From positions 150,698,107 to 150,762,106 of the forward strand of contig OY744520.1 of assembly GCA_963556195.1 (NCBI GenBank): DNA of 64,000 nucleotides, read 5' to 3'. The notes under the pieces were generated by a model. It saw only the letters and a program-made list of their open reading frames with translations. It was not told the DNA's origin and ran no database searches. The position numbers and the translations under genes were made by a program. This DNA comes from Sepiola atlantica (taxonomy: Eukaryota; Mollusca; Cephalopoda; Sepiida; Sepiolidae). This document shows, piece by piece, positions 24,010 through 34,925 of the stretch (its first letter is position 1; every line of letters starts with the position of its first letter).

Positions 24010-26015
24010 TACCCTCCCCCACGGCTATTTTGTGTGGTATCAAGCTAGGCTTATGCCATCACTTCAAAGGGGGCGGGAGTATTTTACAGATATTGCAGTT
24101 TTTGTTCCATGTGTTCTTGTTGTGGTGTTCATTATGTGTTTGTTTTTTTTTAAATATTGCTACTTGCATATGACTGATTTGTCTGCGTATCTTATTTTGG
24201 TTGATTTCCGCATTCAAAAATGTTCTTTCAGATTTGAGCTGTTTTAATTATTGCCATACATTGTATAGTCTCAGTCTTCCTTTTGCCTACAATGTCCCCC
24301 AGTCTTCTTTGCCAGGTTTTCCGAGACTGTTCATAGTGCTCTTACGATTATTGGCATTATATTAGCCTTTTATATGATAAATATCCCTTACAAATTTCTG
24401 GAAAGTTCTATGTATTTGCTTAGTTTTTTCTGTTTCCTGCTCTTTATCCTGTTGACTGCTGGCAGGATTTTTCATTCCTGTTGAATATTATGACATACGA
24501 TGTTCCTTGCTTGTACGAGTTTCTTTGTCTGCATCTCAATGTCACAGGCGAGTTTGTGATTTTCTGTTTCGAGTGCTGTCTCTGGTTTATATAGTACCAT
24601 TTGTCGACTTGTTTGAAGTGTAGTCGTTTGCATAGTTTGCAGGTGACTACATTCCCCAAGCAGTTATGTATGTTTTCGTATTTTCTCTAGGCTGCATTCA
24701 CTTATTATGTGATTTAACGTTCCGTCTCGTTCTATACACCGTATGCATTTATTGCTTTCCTGGGTTTTATCTATTTTAGCTTTAATGTAGTTTGTCCTAA
24801 TCGCATTGTGCTGTGCAACCGTTGGTAAATATTCCGTTTCTCTGTTCAAGTGTATTTTCTTAGCAATGCAGCGCTAATTGTGTGTGTCTCTTCTCTTGTC
24901 ATTCTCATGAAATGTCTTGTCTCTGTGTTTATGGTTTCGTTGATTTCTAAGTTGTTCATTGGAACAGTGTGTTTTGCTTTGCGGTTATCTGTATTCTGAG
25001 TTATGCATTTCTTCAGCTTTTTTGTCTTCCACACAGTCTTCTATACTTACCAATCTTCTTCCACTTTCCTTTCGTTTAATGTAAAGTCTTCCTGTGTCGT
25101 TTTAGGGGCGTAATGCGATGTATACGGTCATTCATTTTCTAATCTTCTGGTCAAGGAATCTGAGATTGTTTTTAATTTTGCCTATGAATAGTCCAAATTA
25201 TCTTATTAGATTATGTGTTTATTCCTTTTATGAGGTGTTTGCTATATAATTACATTCTATAAGCTGTCTGTTGTTCACAAATATAATTTTTCCAATCTTC
25301 TCTTCTATGTCGTTGTATTGGATGGTGTCTGCTTTCATATCACTTTGATATGTGTAGCTATCCGGTTCCCCTAGTGCCCTCATCTCCTTTTGGTTGTGAA
25401 GTTCCATGCCCTCAGTTGCCTCCAGTTTTCCCTTTTTTATCACTAGCAGTGCACACTATTCCGTTCCAAATTCCATGTGAATGTCCTGACTGAATGTTCT
25501 GATTGTATTTATCAGTTTTTACTGTTCATTTTTGCTTTTTGCAAATAGTTACAGGTCGTCCATATATATGAGGTGGTGTATTCTTTCTTTTCTGTTTGTA
25601 AACTTGTATCCAGCATAACATTGCCTTAGTATGGAGCTCAGTGACACTATGGCCATTATAAATAGTAGTAGAGATAAGGAGTCTCATAGTACTTTTTCTG
25701 TCCTTTAGCTGCAAGTTCTAGTGTTCATGTTCCTACTGCTTTCCTCATGAGATTAATAATCCCGTCGGGCATCTTGTACATTTTAAGCATTGAATAATCA
25801 GTTATTGAGGAATTCTGTCGTATACTTTCTTGTAGTAAATCCTTACCATAGGTATGTTATTTTTGTGCTTTTTACCTCCTTCAGTATATTTTGATCTATG
25901 TGTTTCTGTGCCATTTTCTGGATACCGTTTTGTTCCCCAGGAAGCAGTCCATGATTTTTTTAGGAGCGGTTGATTTGTACTCTCAGTAGTGCCGTTAGAA
26001 TTTTCCACATTGGGT
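24010..26015 (-). mobile_element. R2/R4-like LINE, copy 2, decayed
   Basis: The same family as copy 1, also on the minus strand, but reaching further 5'. RIYYKKVYDRIPQ corresponds to motif A. HLIYMDDL near 25560-25590 is the catalytic YMDD box, followed by a stop. Then come LEATEGMELHNQKEMRALGE, the CIRCIERDGTLNHIISEC knuckle, and CKLCKRLHFKQVDKWYY. A C-terminal segment around 24200-24430 includes IMPIIVRAL. The copy is 5'-truncated against (ATT)n at 26030 and is interrupted by many stops and frameshifts. Confidence 0.85.
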
Positions 26016-26029
26016 GTATTATTAATAAT

Positions 26030-26076
26030 TAAAAATTAGTATTATTATCATTATTATTATAAATACCAATATAAAA

Positions 26077-26149
<73 letters not shown>

Positions 26150-26168
26150 ATTATTATTAATATTATTA

Positions 26169-26237
<69 letters not shown>
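26030..26237 (+). repeat. (ATT)n trinucleotide array
   Basis: About 200 bases of ATT with a few ATC and TAA breaks, abutting the truncated 5' end of LINE copy 2. Confidence 0.95.
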
Positions 26238-26240
<3 letters not shown>

Positions 26241-26560
26241 TTTACTAATGTTTAGGTGATAACCAGGGGTTTTTACCCCGCCTTTGGGTCTGGATTTACG
26301 CCGGTCTATTGGGGTTGCCGGTCCTGTGCAGTTCTAGGAGGTGCACCCTCCCAGGCTTTGCCTCCCTTCTTTGGGGAGGAGTAAGTTTATTGCTTACTCT
26401 CTGGGGCGCCCCTACCGGAGAATGCCGACGGGGCTGCCCAAACAATTTTTAAATGGCCAGAGTGCTCACCTCTCGAGCGCTGGCTTATCTAATCCCACTT
26501 TCCCGACTTTGTGTCACATCTTACGTTGTGGGAGGTAGATAAATAAATTGGATGCCCGTA
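26238..26560. other. GC-richer unidentified block
   Basis: Markedly more GC-rich than its surroundings (for example GGGGCGCCCCTACCGG and GAGCGCTGGC). A 65-codon plus-strand frame (26341-26538) has no recognised domain. It may be the end of an unrecognised retroelement or SINE. No function is assigned. Confidence 0.35.
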
Positions 26561-26794
26561 CAATATCCTAGGTATTATTTACGTATATTAACAGGATACA
26601 CATTTACAAAAATGTTCTTCATGACAATGCAATGTTTTGTACTTGCTTTCCTACTTCACCAGATTATACCATTTTAACTACAATGTGTTTAGTATTGCTC
26701 AAAGAAAATGTATTGTTTTGATGATATACTACATTTAGAAACAGTTTTTATTACTACCCTTATAATTATACTAATACGCCATAATCACTTTTAC

Positions 26795-26968
26795 ACAACG
26801 GTTCTAGTTAGATTACTAAGGTTAGCGACGTTGATCTTGGTAAGTGCCAGCTGGGTGACCATTTGGGAATACCAGATGTTGTATGTAGGAAGATGACAGG
26901 TGTGAGTAATATTTCGTTACAGTGATGATCCCGTAAGTATGAAACGTATACGTATGTTGATAAAAACA
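26795..26968 (+). mobile_element. 5S rRNA-derived SINE with hammerhead-like tail
   Basis: TAGATTACTAAGGTTAGCGA, CGTTGATCTTGG and GCTGGGTGACCATTTGGGAA followed by TACC match the order of the 5S rRNA internal control region (box A, intermediate element, box C). About 40 nt later the TGATGATCCCGTAAG...GAAACGTATACGTA tail appears. It is shared with the tRNA-like copies at 27030, 39664 and 56690. A pol III promoter from 5S rRNA is inferred. The sequence is degenerate. Confidence 0.7.
26919..26958 (+). ncRNA. Hammerhead-like tail motif, degenerate
   Basis: CAGTGATGA takes the place of CTGATGA. It is followed by TCCCGTAAGTAT (eroded stem II), GAAAC, and the self-complementary stem III ACGTATACGT with A at the expected cleavage position. 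Not expected to be active. Confidence 0.5.
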
Positions 26969-27029
26969 AGTCGAACTCTTTATGACAGCTGCCGTTAAAA
27001 AAGATTAATCTCTCGTTAATTTACCGAGG

Positions 27030-27180
27030 TGTTTACAGCAGCCGTGAGGGCAAAGACGTCGAAATTTGAGTTTGAAATATAACTCGTGTTCGAGTCCAGC
27101 GAGCTGTGTGAATAAGTCTTCTGTTCATTGACGATTCTCGTAAGGATGAAACGTATACGTATGTTGATAAAAACAAAATT
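27030..27180 (+). mobile_element. tRNA-derived SINE with hammerhead-like tail
   Basis: CAGCAGCCGTGAGGGCAAAG resembles a tRNA D-arm/A box and GTGTTCGAGTCCAGCG a B box. The tail TTGACGATTCTCGTAAGGAT followed by GAAACGTATACGTA ends the unit. The same head recurs at 57431-57510 and, more diverged, at 39664. It sits about 60 bp after the 5S-type SINE. Confidence 0.7.
27122..27170 (+). ncRNA. Hammerhead-like tail motif, degenerate
   Basis: TTGACGA replaces CTGATGA. TTCTCGTAAGGAT forms a weak stem II. GAAAC and the stem III ACGTATACGT are intact. The following TGTTGA can pair with the TCTACA arm found in sister copies, so the family ancestor had a stem I. Confidence 0.5.
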
Positions 27181-27215
27181 CATAATTAATCATATGCAAG
27201 TATTTATAATTAATC

Positions 27216-27217
<2 letters not shown>

Positions 27218-27280
<63 letters not shown>

Positions 27281-27291
27281 CTGTGTGTGTA
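27218..27291. repeat. (TA)n(TG)n microsatellite
   Basis: TA tract followed by TGTGTGTGTCTGTGTGTG. Confidence 0.95.
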
Positions 27292-28706
27292 TGTAAAATT
27301 AAAATGGAATAAAGGATAAGCTAATCAACAACGACCAAAAATAAACTCAAAAACACATATTGCAGGAACTCTAAAATCTAACGTTGTAACTTCTGTTTAC
27401 TGGGATATACTTTTTGTGAATAAAATAGATTCGTTTTTCTTAAATTTACTTCATAATAACTAGATGTAATTATCTGTGAGTTTTGTTACTTGAATTTTTT
27501 TACCAAATTTATGTTTTGTAAATACGTAGTTTTTAAGTTAAATGTAATTAATACAGTTCGACGTGATGATTACACTTTCAAATGATGATAGTCAAGTAAG
27601 AAATTATATTTTGAAATTATTAATCATATTTTTACAACACTTAGTTGTTACGTTTGTACAGATATGCATTCCGCTTCTTGTAATTTCGTCAATAACGTAA
27701 GTCACATGGGGATCAGAAGCATAAGCACACATGCTCAAATACGGTAACTAATAAGACTAACCATGTTTTAAATAGAGTTATTAAATACTTTTTTAGTAGA
27801 TGAAAAGAACCCCCTTTTAATGTTCTGTGTTATTCAATTTTTCTTTTGATTAAGAAAGTATAAATGAATGCGTTAATATTACTGCTCTGGTAACTTTTCA
27901 GTCAAAAGAGGTATTACTTCGAATGATTAGTTTAAAGGCATAACGTGATTGACGATTTTCCCAACGTTACGTACAAATTACCATGTTCGAATAGATAAAA
28001 ACTTGTCGGAAATGTTATTTACTTCATGTTCTTTATTTAACAAGAATAATATTTAATTGGTATTTATGGAATCTTTTTTCCTCAAGTAAAAACATATACG
28101 TTTTTAATTAAATTTCCTTCAGCTAAGTAATCGGTATTTTTTTGTTGGTAAAAATACCATGGCATTTTTACTTCCCAATGGGTAAAAAAAAAAGATAATC
28201 TGGTGCGCTGAAAAATAAGATTATTTTTTCTTCAACCATCTTCTGATGTTTACTATCAACATATATGAGTTTAAGCATCGTAGAAGCGTTTTTTCTTTAT
28301 TTTCCGGTGTTTAACTCATTACTTATCACATTTTTTAGTATTATTTTTCCCACCAATAACACTTATTCTGTGTCCTTAGTTTGTAGAAGTTTAATTAGTT
28401 GTTTTTAACATCATACAAATTTCGAATTTCCAGTTTCGCGCTAAAACCGAACATCATGCCCTGCCCCATCTTCATATTTTCAATTCAATTACAGACTTCT
28501 GTATATCTTCTTAAAATTCCAAATAATGGTTCCATAATTATGGAGTATATCTGTTTTGTTTCAGTATTAAATGTGTCTTTTAGATTATAAAATATATTTT
28601 CTTTTTCTAATGCAGTGTTCCTTATAGACTAGATCATGTTATTCGGGTTTTAATTATTATATCTTTTCATTTACCTCTTGCTATAAAGGTAGGGGGTAAT
28701 GTATTC

Positions 28707-28750
<44 letters not shown>

Positions 28751-29099
28751 TCTGATTTACCTTTATCGAAAATGTAGAAGGTAATGTATTCTCATTTTAC
28801 AGTTACATCTCGTCATCATAGTTATAGTTCTTCTGTTTCATTAGTTGGTGAATAGGTCGTGAGCGTTTGCCATCATTTTTGACAATATTTTACAATGTTA
28901 AATTACATCAAATTAGTCACGAATCCACGTTGCTGCTGATAGTTTACATTGTTTACTATTTCTTGGCGTTAAAAAATCTCTTGGTTTTAATCTGAAATAA
29001 AAATACACTCAAGTAAACATCATTATTGAAGGTAACGCCACGTAAAACCTTGGGAACAAACAGTAAAATATTAAAATTTGATAGTGCCATGTTTGGCGA
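27292..29099. other. AT-rich stretch with a short direct duplication
   Basis: A segment reading TTTACCT...AAGGTAG(G/A)...GGTAATGTATTC occurs at about 28670-28705 and 28755-28790, separated by (TA)n at 28711-28748. Otherwise no feature was recognised. Confidence 0.5.
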
Positions 29100-29700
29100 G
29101 AATGAAACATAGGCAAGAATTCACATTGAAAATCTTTAATAATGCGTTTCGCCATATTTGTGTAGTCGTATAGAGAAAGACCACTTCGTCGCCGATTTGT
29201 TATTTTTACTGAATTGCTTCACGGAAACGTTGCAGTTGTTGAGCGTAGAGCTCGGCATTCACCGTTTAGTTTGGCTTAATCAATTTATAATAGAATATGA
29301 CTTAACAGTCTCATAAACTATCGTCAACTATCGAGGACTTAGGTCTTGTTTTATATGAGGTGTCGCTTGCATTAAGGGGTTGTGACATTCTTTAGTTTGC
29401 TACATATTGGTGTAAAGACACCAATGTTTCATTGCAAGTGATAATTACATGATTGAACCAAAAAAATTGATTGGCAGTATGATCTCCTTCCAGCAAATGA
29501 GGCGATCATTGATGGTGTGGATACCACGCCATCCTGTTCTTGTGCTCGAATGGAATAGGCTGTGAAGTTTACGGGAGCTCCCAACAGCTGCGGTACGTTC
29601 CATATCTTCTGACACTTTTCTCTAGAATGGATTTCGATCATCGCAAACAGAACGCGTAGCTTCACGGCCTAGTAATCTGAACATGTAAGATTTTATGCAA
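29100..29700 (-). pseudogene. Degenerate mariner transposase fragment
   Basis: The minus-strand translation holds FAMIEIHSREKCQKIWNVPQ (compare mariner HTH text of the type A.IE.NPR.T.REIAE). Then come frame-shifted blocks like ICWKE, IVTCNE-like text, and VNAELYAQQLQRFREAIQ followed by QIGDEVVFLY, which correspond to mariner NAELY..QL.RL..A and the HDNARPH approach. The catalytic aspartates are not clearly preserved. Many stops and frame changes indicate an old, dead copy. No terminal repeats were identified. Confidence 0.5.
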
Positions 29701-30657
29701 CGGGCCTGATTTGTTTTTCAGCAATTTCTCATTTTTTTGCACGAAATCCAATTTTTGTGTTTTAGCTTCGTTGTTCAGAGCGTTTCATGCATCACGGATT
29801 GAAGGTTATACTTGACAGTTTGTCAAATCTAATCTGAAGCAGCATCTTCAGATTGGTGAAACTCGAGAGCTATGCGGAATGAATCATTGGGGTGTTCCCT
29901 TTTTAAGTTTAAAAATTTCGTACCTGAGGAAAGTTGAGATGAAAATATATTTTTGTTCTTCCTAATCCATGATCTCAACAGAATTCCTAACTTGTTCCGG
30001 AACACTTGACAATCAAAGACGCTTGCGACCAGCGACGTTCAACAAAGAAATTGGTATATTTGGTTAGCTAAGACACTGTCATTGGTGTATTAAGTAAGTA
30101 GGTGCTGCCAATGATGTTGGAAATACCTGCTGGATACGGTCCTCTGGTATTCTGCAGCAAAGTTGTCAAGTCTTGCACCATTAGCACATTAATCAATAAT
30201 CGAAAATAATCCGAGAATAGGAATCATTTTGATGTTTGCTGTTCCTGTTCGAGCGTTTCAATCACCTTCAATAATTAGAAGATCACTCGAGGGTATACGG
30301 TCAACACAGCTAAGAGGCGATGCATTATCACAATTACTAAGAGCGAAGGAAAGTCAATGAATATAAGAGTTATCAGTAGAATCACTGCGGTATATGTTAT
30401 ATGAGGAGTCATACTGTAGAAGTTTGATTTTACGACAGTCCGTACAAAGAAGTCTGACTTCTGAGAAGCAGGCTATATCGATGTTGTACTTGAAGAGAGG
30501 GTGCATTGGTAGCTCTCATGTTTCTTCCTGCATCATAGTTCTTACGTTCAAATAAGCACAAAATATAGCTTTTCTATGGTTCATGATGAGCCCTGTTTGC
30601 TGATTTGACACTGGACTTTACTGGGGTAGCGAGCGTTTTAGTTTTTGTAGACGTCAT
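29700..30657 (-). pseudogene. LINE 5' part with AP-endonuclease domain, degenerate
   Basis: A possible start Met at 30657-30655 gives MTSTKTKTLATPVKSSVKSA. After a stop, the next frame gives AYLNVRTMMQEE and FKYNIDIACFSEVRLLC, which match the LNVRT and SEVR blocks (catalytic Glu) of RTE-like LINE endonucleases, then YNIYRSDSTDN. Further on, eroded text such as SWIRKNK and KHKNWISCKK fits the linker to the reverse transcriptase. It seems to be interrupted by the mariner fragment at 29100-29700. Confidence 0.6.
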
Positions 30658-30974
30658 ACTAGAATGTGTCATATATTGCGAGAGGTGTATGGAGAAATGT
30701 ATGGAGTACTTTGGGAGTAGAACATTCAATAGTGGCCCCCATCCACAAGTATATCCCTGATTGATGAACTTGTAAGCCGCAGGTTATCCACAATCGCAGT
30801 CAGAAGACGGTTTCATCCTGCCGGTTACCGGATCAGACGCTTCTGGGTTTTCACCAGAGACCCTATTAGCCGGGTTGCGGTCCTAATACCGTTGTGTGTC
30901 AGAACAGTCTGCCCGTGGTTGCCATACAAGGAACTTAATTTACCGACAGCATAGCCGTAGCATTACTGGAAGGT

Positions 30975-31500
30975 TGTCATAATGACAATAGAACATATAC
31001 TACATCCCCCCCCCCAAAAAAAATAATATCTTAGATGGATGGTCTGATAACAGCAGAAACGGTACTATCATACAGCACCAAAAAGTGGTGCGTAATGCCT
31101 GGGAAGATAGTGCAATTACAACAGAACAAATACAACACTAGCACTCGCCACAAAAATACGAATTTAATAACTGGAGAAATGACTACAGAACAGATACTAT
31201 ACTACACCATAAAATATACAAGATGATGCCCAGGAGAGTGCTAACACGAAGAACGAACATATACTAAACTATTCCCCAGTAAAAAGTAATAATTAATCCT
31301 TATGTCGACAGGATCATGACAAACGAAACTGTACAACACTATTCATTAAAAGACCAGAGATTCCTTGGAGGATAGTCACATAAAAAATACATTACCTCAA
31401 ACGGAGAGGGTAATACTAGGGAGGATGTTCTCATGGCAACACTAATAGATGCATAGCCTTCGTAATCTGATGTTATTTCAGAACAAATACTGAAATGGTT
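30975..31500 (+). repeat. Degenerate tandem array, about 69-bp unit
   Basis: The word (A)CAGAAC.(A/G)ATACTA.AC(A/T)A recurs at about 30980, 31049, 31117, 31188, 31254 and 31323, a spacing of 66-71 bp. A weaker GAACAAATACTGAAA follows at 31481. Linked words such as ATGCC.(A/G)GGA..ATAGTGC..A recur between them. It lies just beyond the 5' side of the minus-strand LINE fragment, so it could be that element's promoter monomers. Confidence 0.65.
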
Positions 31501-31575
31501 TCTAAGTTCCCTTTAAATATATAAAAAAGAAGGCAATATCTAATATTAATAGATGCTTTTTTAAAGTATTTACTT

Positions 31576-31785
31576 AATTAGAGTTGTTACACAAGTTATT
31601 ATCGGTGATTGCTCACTAACAATAACCAGTGGTGTTCTGCTGGAGTCTGAGTAACAACAAATATCCACGGATTTTAAGCAATCTTCACCCATGTCGACAC
31701 AATTTGCAAAATAGTTTGCGTTATCGCAACAGCCGTGTACAATTGATTTATTGCTGGCAACAACCGTTGATCTTCTTCTGGAATT
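31576..31785 (-). other. Cys-rich open segment, unidentified
   Basis: After a stop at 31788-31786 the minus frame is open for about 66 codons. It includes HGCCDNANYFANCVDMGEDC and LKSVDICCYSD, six or more Cys in a CC-C-C-CC order. No start Met precedes it, and no family is recognised. It may be a decayed exon or part of a repeat. Confidence 0.25.
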
Positions 31786-31929
31786 TCAGTAGAAAATAAG
31801 CCTTTTCAAGGTTTCATTACCTTCGCATCCTTCCTGTAGATCTATGATAAGTGCTGTCCCACCGCGGGCTTCCGTCATCATTAACCTTTCACAACAACGC
31901 TGGTGTTACCGTATTTTTTACCCGTCCGA

Positions 31930-32580
31930 TTTAATTGCGGTTGGTAAGCGTGTGTTTGTTATGTGGGTTGGTTTCTGCATTCAAGGATTTTCATAACTAT
32001 TTTGGCTGTTTTTTATTATTTCCGTTCATTGAATGGTCTCAATCTTCACTTTGATTCCAATTTCTTCGTAGTCTTTTTTGTAAGTTTTTTGGGGACTGTG
32101 CTTAGTGCTCTTATAATTATATGTGTTTTATGCATTTTCTTTATTATCTGTATCCGTTTTAGTTATCTGGTGAATTCTATGTATTTTCTTCCTCTTTCTG
32201 CCTCCTTTGTTTTCATTCTCTGATTTACTGGTGCAGCAAACTCTACAATTCGGCAGTTTTTTCTTTAATAGTGACTATTAATACGTTCAATCTTCTTCCT
32301 TGGATACATTTGCCTGCGAGTATCTTCATGTCCCAGAGGATTTTTTCAATTTCGTTATCCAATACTGTATCTGGTTGGTGTTTGTCAATTCTTTGTGTGT
32401 TTCAAGTGTAGGCGTTTGGATAGTTACAAGTAGACTGTCTTCCCACGAAGTCGTTTCTGTTTTTATATTTTTGGAGACCCATTTGTTAGATTACCTTATT
32501 ACGTGTTTTTCGTTTCATCTCTTTGAAGACATTGTTCTATAACGTTAGCCACATAGATACCGACTTCTTTTCGATAATTA
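31930..32580 (-). mobile_element. R2/R4-like LINE, copy 3 (C-terminal end)
   Basis: The minus translation reads KTKEAERGRKYIEFTR and IIIRALSTVPKKLTKKT, matching the equivalent end of copy 2 (IMPIIVRAL...VSENLAKK). At DNA level, CTGCATTCAAGGATTTTC against CGCATTCAAAAATGTTCTTTC, and GTGTAGGCGTTTGGATAGTT against GTGTAGTCGTTTGCATAGTT, confirm homology with 24190-24640. Only the 3' end of the element survives. Confidence 0.75.
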
Positions 32581-32764
32581 TTGCAACAAACTTTGCGTTA
32601 TATCAAGAGGCGTTTACCATTTATTTCTTGCTGACAATGACCATTAGGCTTCTCTAGAAGAGTTGTGTTGCAATAATCCTTCCAAAAGTTCAAGTTTAGT
32701 CCTCGCTCTCCCAGTGGATGTCTGGTTGGTGCTCTCCCGTCTCGGTCCTTTCATTTTCCTGGCC

Positions 32765-32851
32765 TGTCACGACATTAAGAAAGAGATAGTAAGAAAGGAG
32801 CTATAGAAAGAGAGAAAGAGAAAGAGAAAAGTCTATACTGTGTTTCGATAA

Positions 32852-32901
<50 letters not shown>
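32765..32901. repeat. GA-rich, (CT)n and (TA)n compound tract
   Basis: GAAAGAGAAAGAG passes to CT repeat and then TA repeat at 32877-32901. Confidence 0.9.
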
Positions 32902-32905
<4 letters not shown>

Positions 32906-33179
32906 ATCTATACTTTACTGGCAAGGTAACATGACCTTGTCCAGGGCCATAAACACATAATAGAATAAGTTTAATAGCGTGTGTAACATTTTTATATTAA
33001 AACTTTCTCTCTCTTTCCCCTCTCTCTAGTCGTATTTTTATATTTCTCTCTTTCTCTCTCCGCCATTTTCCGTCTCATCCGCCAATCCGATTCTTTTCTC
33101 ATTTTTTAACCTGTTTTAACAAATCATAATTAATTCATTTACTTGAGCTATCCCTTTTAAATGTAATACTGTAATATTA

Positions 33180-34520
33180 CATTTATTGCACCTGAAAAAC
33201 ATCGAGTAGAACAAAACAAAATAGAAAATCCTGATGTCGGGTAAATCTGACTCCCCGATCCGCTTTCACAATAATATGAAAGGACATATTTTTGCAAAAG
33301 CAAAAATTCAAAAAAAAAATGTAAACGTAATACTGTAATTTACATTTATTCTCCCCGGATAATTCCAAGTAAAACAAAAAATAATGTTACACTCTTCTCT
33401 CGCTTACCAAATATAATACCGCAATGATAATAATGACAATGTTATACTCCCGGACAACGCTGAGTAGAACAAAAGGTTATGTTACTTCTCGCCTCACTTA
33501 AAAAATATAATACTGTAATATTAGTCAGGAAGCCTTCACAACACTGACAAAAGTACGCTTAAAATCAAAGTATAAAGACAAATTATGTTGATAATGACAA
33601 TTTATTTGTTTCCGGACAACACCAAGTAGAACAAAGGTGTATGTACCCTCTCAATGAATAAATATAATATTGATAGTGAGAAGGCCTTCAAATAATTACA
33701 AGACGTATCGTTAAAATAAAAGTATGAAGAAAATTAATGTTAATAATGAAAATTGATGCCGGCCAACTTAGATTCGACCAAATAGTCCCGGCCAATTTTT
33801 TAATTTTTTGTCATACTCACATTTCACATAATATGTGTATAAATGATGTAAATTAAGACAATAGTCCGAAGAGAGTTTATATGTACCAGTTACCAAAAGT
33901 TATACTGTAATCTTACAATTTTAGTCCTGGAAAACGCCAAATTGAATAAATGGTCGCGGTCAATTTTTAATCAACTGTCTATTGCAACATATTAAGGAAA
34001 TATGTAATGTTGATGAAGTAAATAGTGCGAAAATATTTACTATCTTCCCTTTAGCAAAAGTAATGATGTAATCTTACAATTTTTGTATCCCGGACAACTG
34101 CGAGTAGAACAAATTGTCCTGCTAAATTCCTAACAAAAGTCTTACAAAAAGTAATACTGTCATCTTACAAACTTAGATCCCGGATAACACCAAGTAGAAC
34201 AAATAGTTCCGGGCAATCCATAATTTTCTCCACAACCCTTCCCTCTATTTCAACATATTAAGAAGATAAGTAATGTTGATGAAATCAATAGTCCGAAGAG
34301 ATCTACTATATATCTCTTACCAAAAGTAATACTGTCATCTTACAACTTTTGATCCCGGACAACACCGATCAGAACAAATGGTTCCGCTACATTGCTACTT
34401 ATTTCGTCCCTCATCTATTTTAAATTATTAAGAAGATATGTGATGTTGATAAAAACACTAGACCGAAGAGAGTTAATATGTATAACTTTACAACACTAAT
34501 ACAGTAATCTTGCAATTTTT
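33180..34520 (+). repeat. Degenerate tandem array, about 80/160-bp period
   Basis: The module CCCGGACAACACCAAGTAGA followed by ACAAAT.GTCC (or variants) recurs at about 33190, 33355, 33452, 33613, 33762, 33925, 34092, 34172 and 34352. Spacings are near 80 or 160 bp. Companion words such as AAAAGTAATACTGTAATCTTACA and GATATGTAATGTTGATGAA recur between modules. No coding frame persists. It looks like an old satellite. Confidence 0.75.
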
Positions 34521-34534
34521 TATCCCGAGTATAA

Positions 34535-34925
34535 GAGGGGGCAGTGGTGGGTAGTTACGGTTACTGGCGGACAGTAATGAGTAATTGCGGACAATATCGG
34601 GTAGGAGCGGCAGTTGCAATATTTACAGTCAGTGGCGGCCAGTGCCAGATAATAGCAAGCAGTGGCGGGTAATGGCGGATAGTGGCATAGACTGGCGGGC
34701 ATTGGCGGATTGTGGCGAGTATGGACCGGCAGTAATGAGTACTGGCGGGTAGTCGTGGGTAGTCGCGAACAGTACCGTACAGTGGCAGGCAGTTGCAATA
34801 ATTACAGGCTATGTCAGGTAGTGGTGGACACTGATGGCTAATCGCGGATAGTAGCAGGTAGTTGCGGACAGTGGCGGGTATTGACAGGCAGTAGCAGGCT
34901 GTGGAAATATTTAAAAGCAGTGGCA
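34535..34925 (+). repeat. GC-rich minisatellite, 10-bp unit AGTGGCGGGT
   Basis: Some 35-40 degenerate 10-11-bp units of the form (A/C)AGT(G/A)GCGG(G/A)(T/C) run without a gap. A higher-order mark, CAGTTGCAATA.TTACAG, occurs at about 34611 and 34790. It is a strong local strand asymmetry (G-rich top strand) in an AT-rich setting. The Pro/Tyr/Cys-rich minus-strand frames are products of the repeat. Confidence 0.9.

Noticed and set aside
33180..34520. Possible CRISPR array
   Set aside because: Repeats are degenerate, spacing is irregular and the DNA is eukaryotic.
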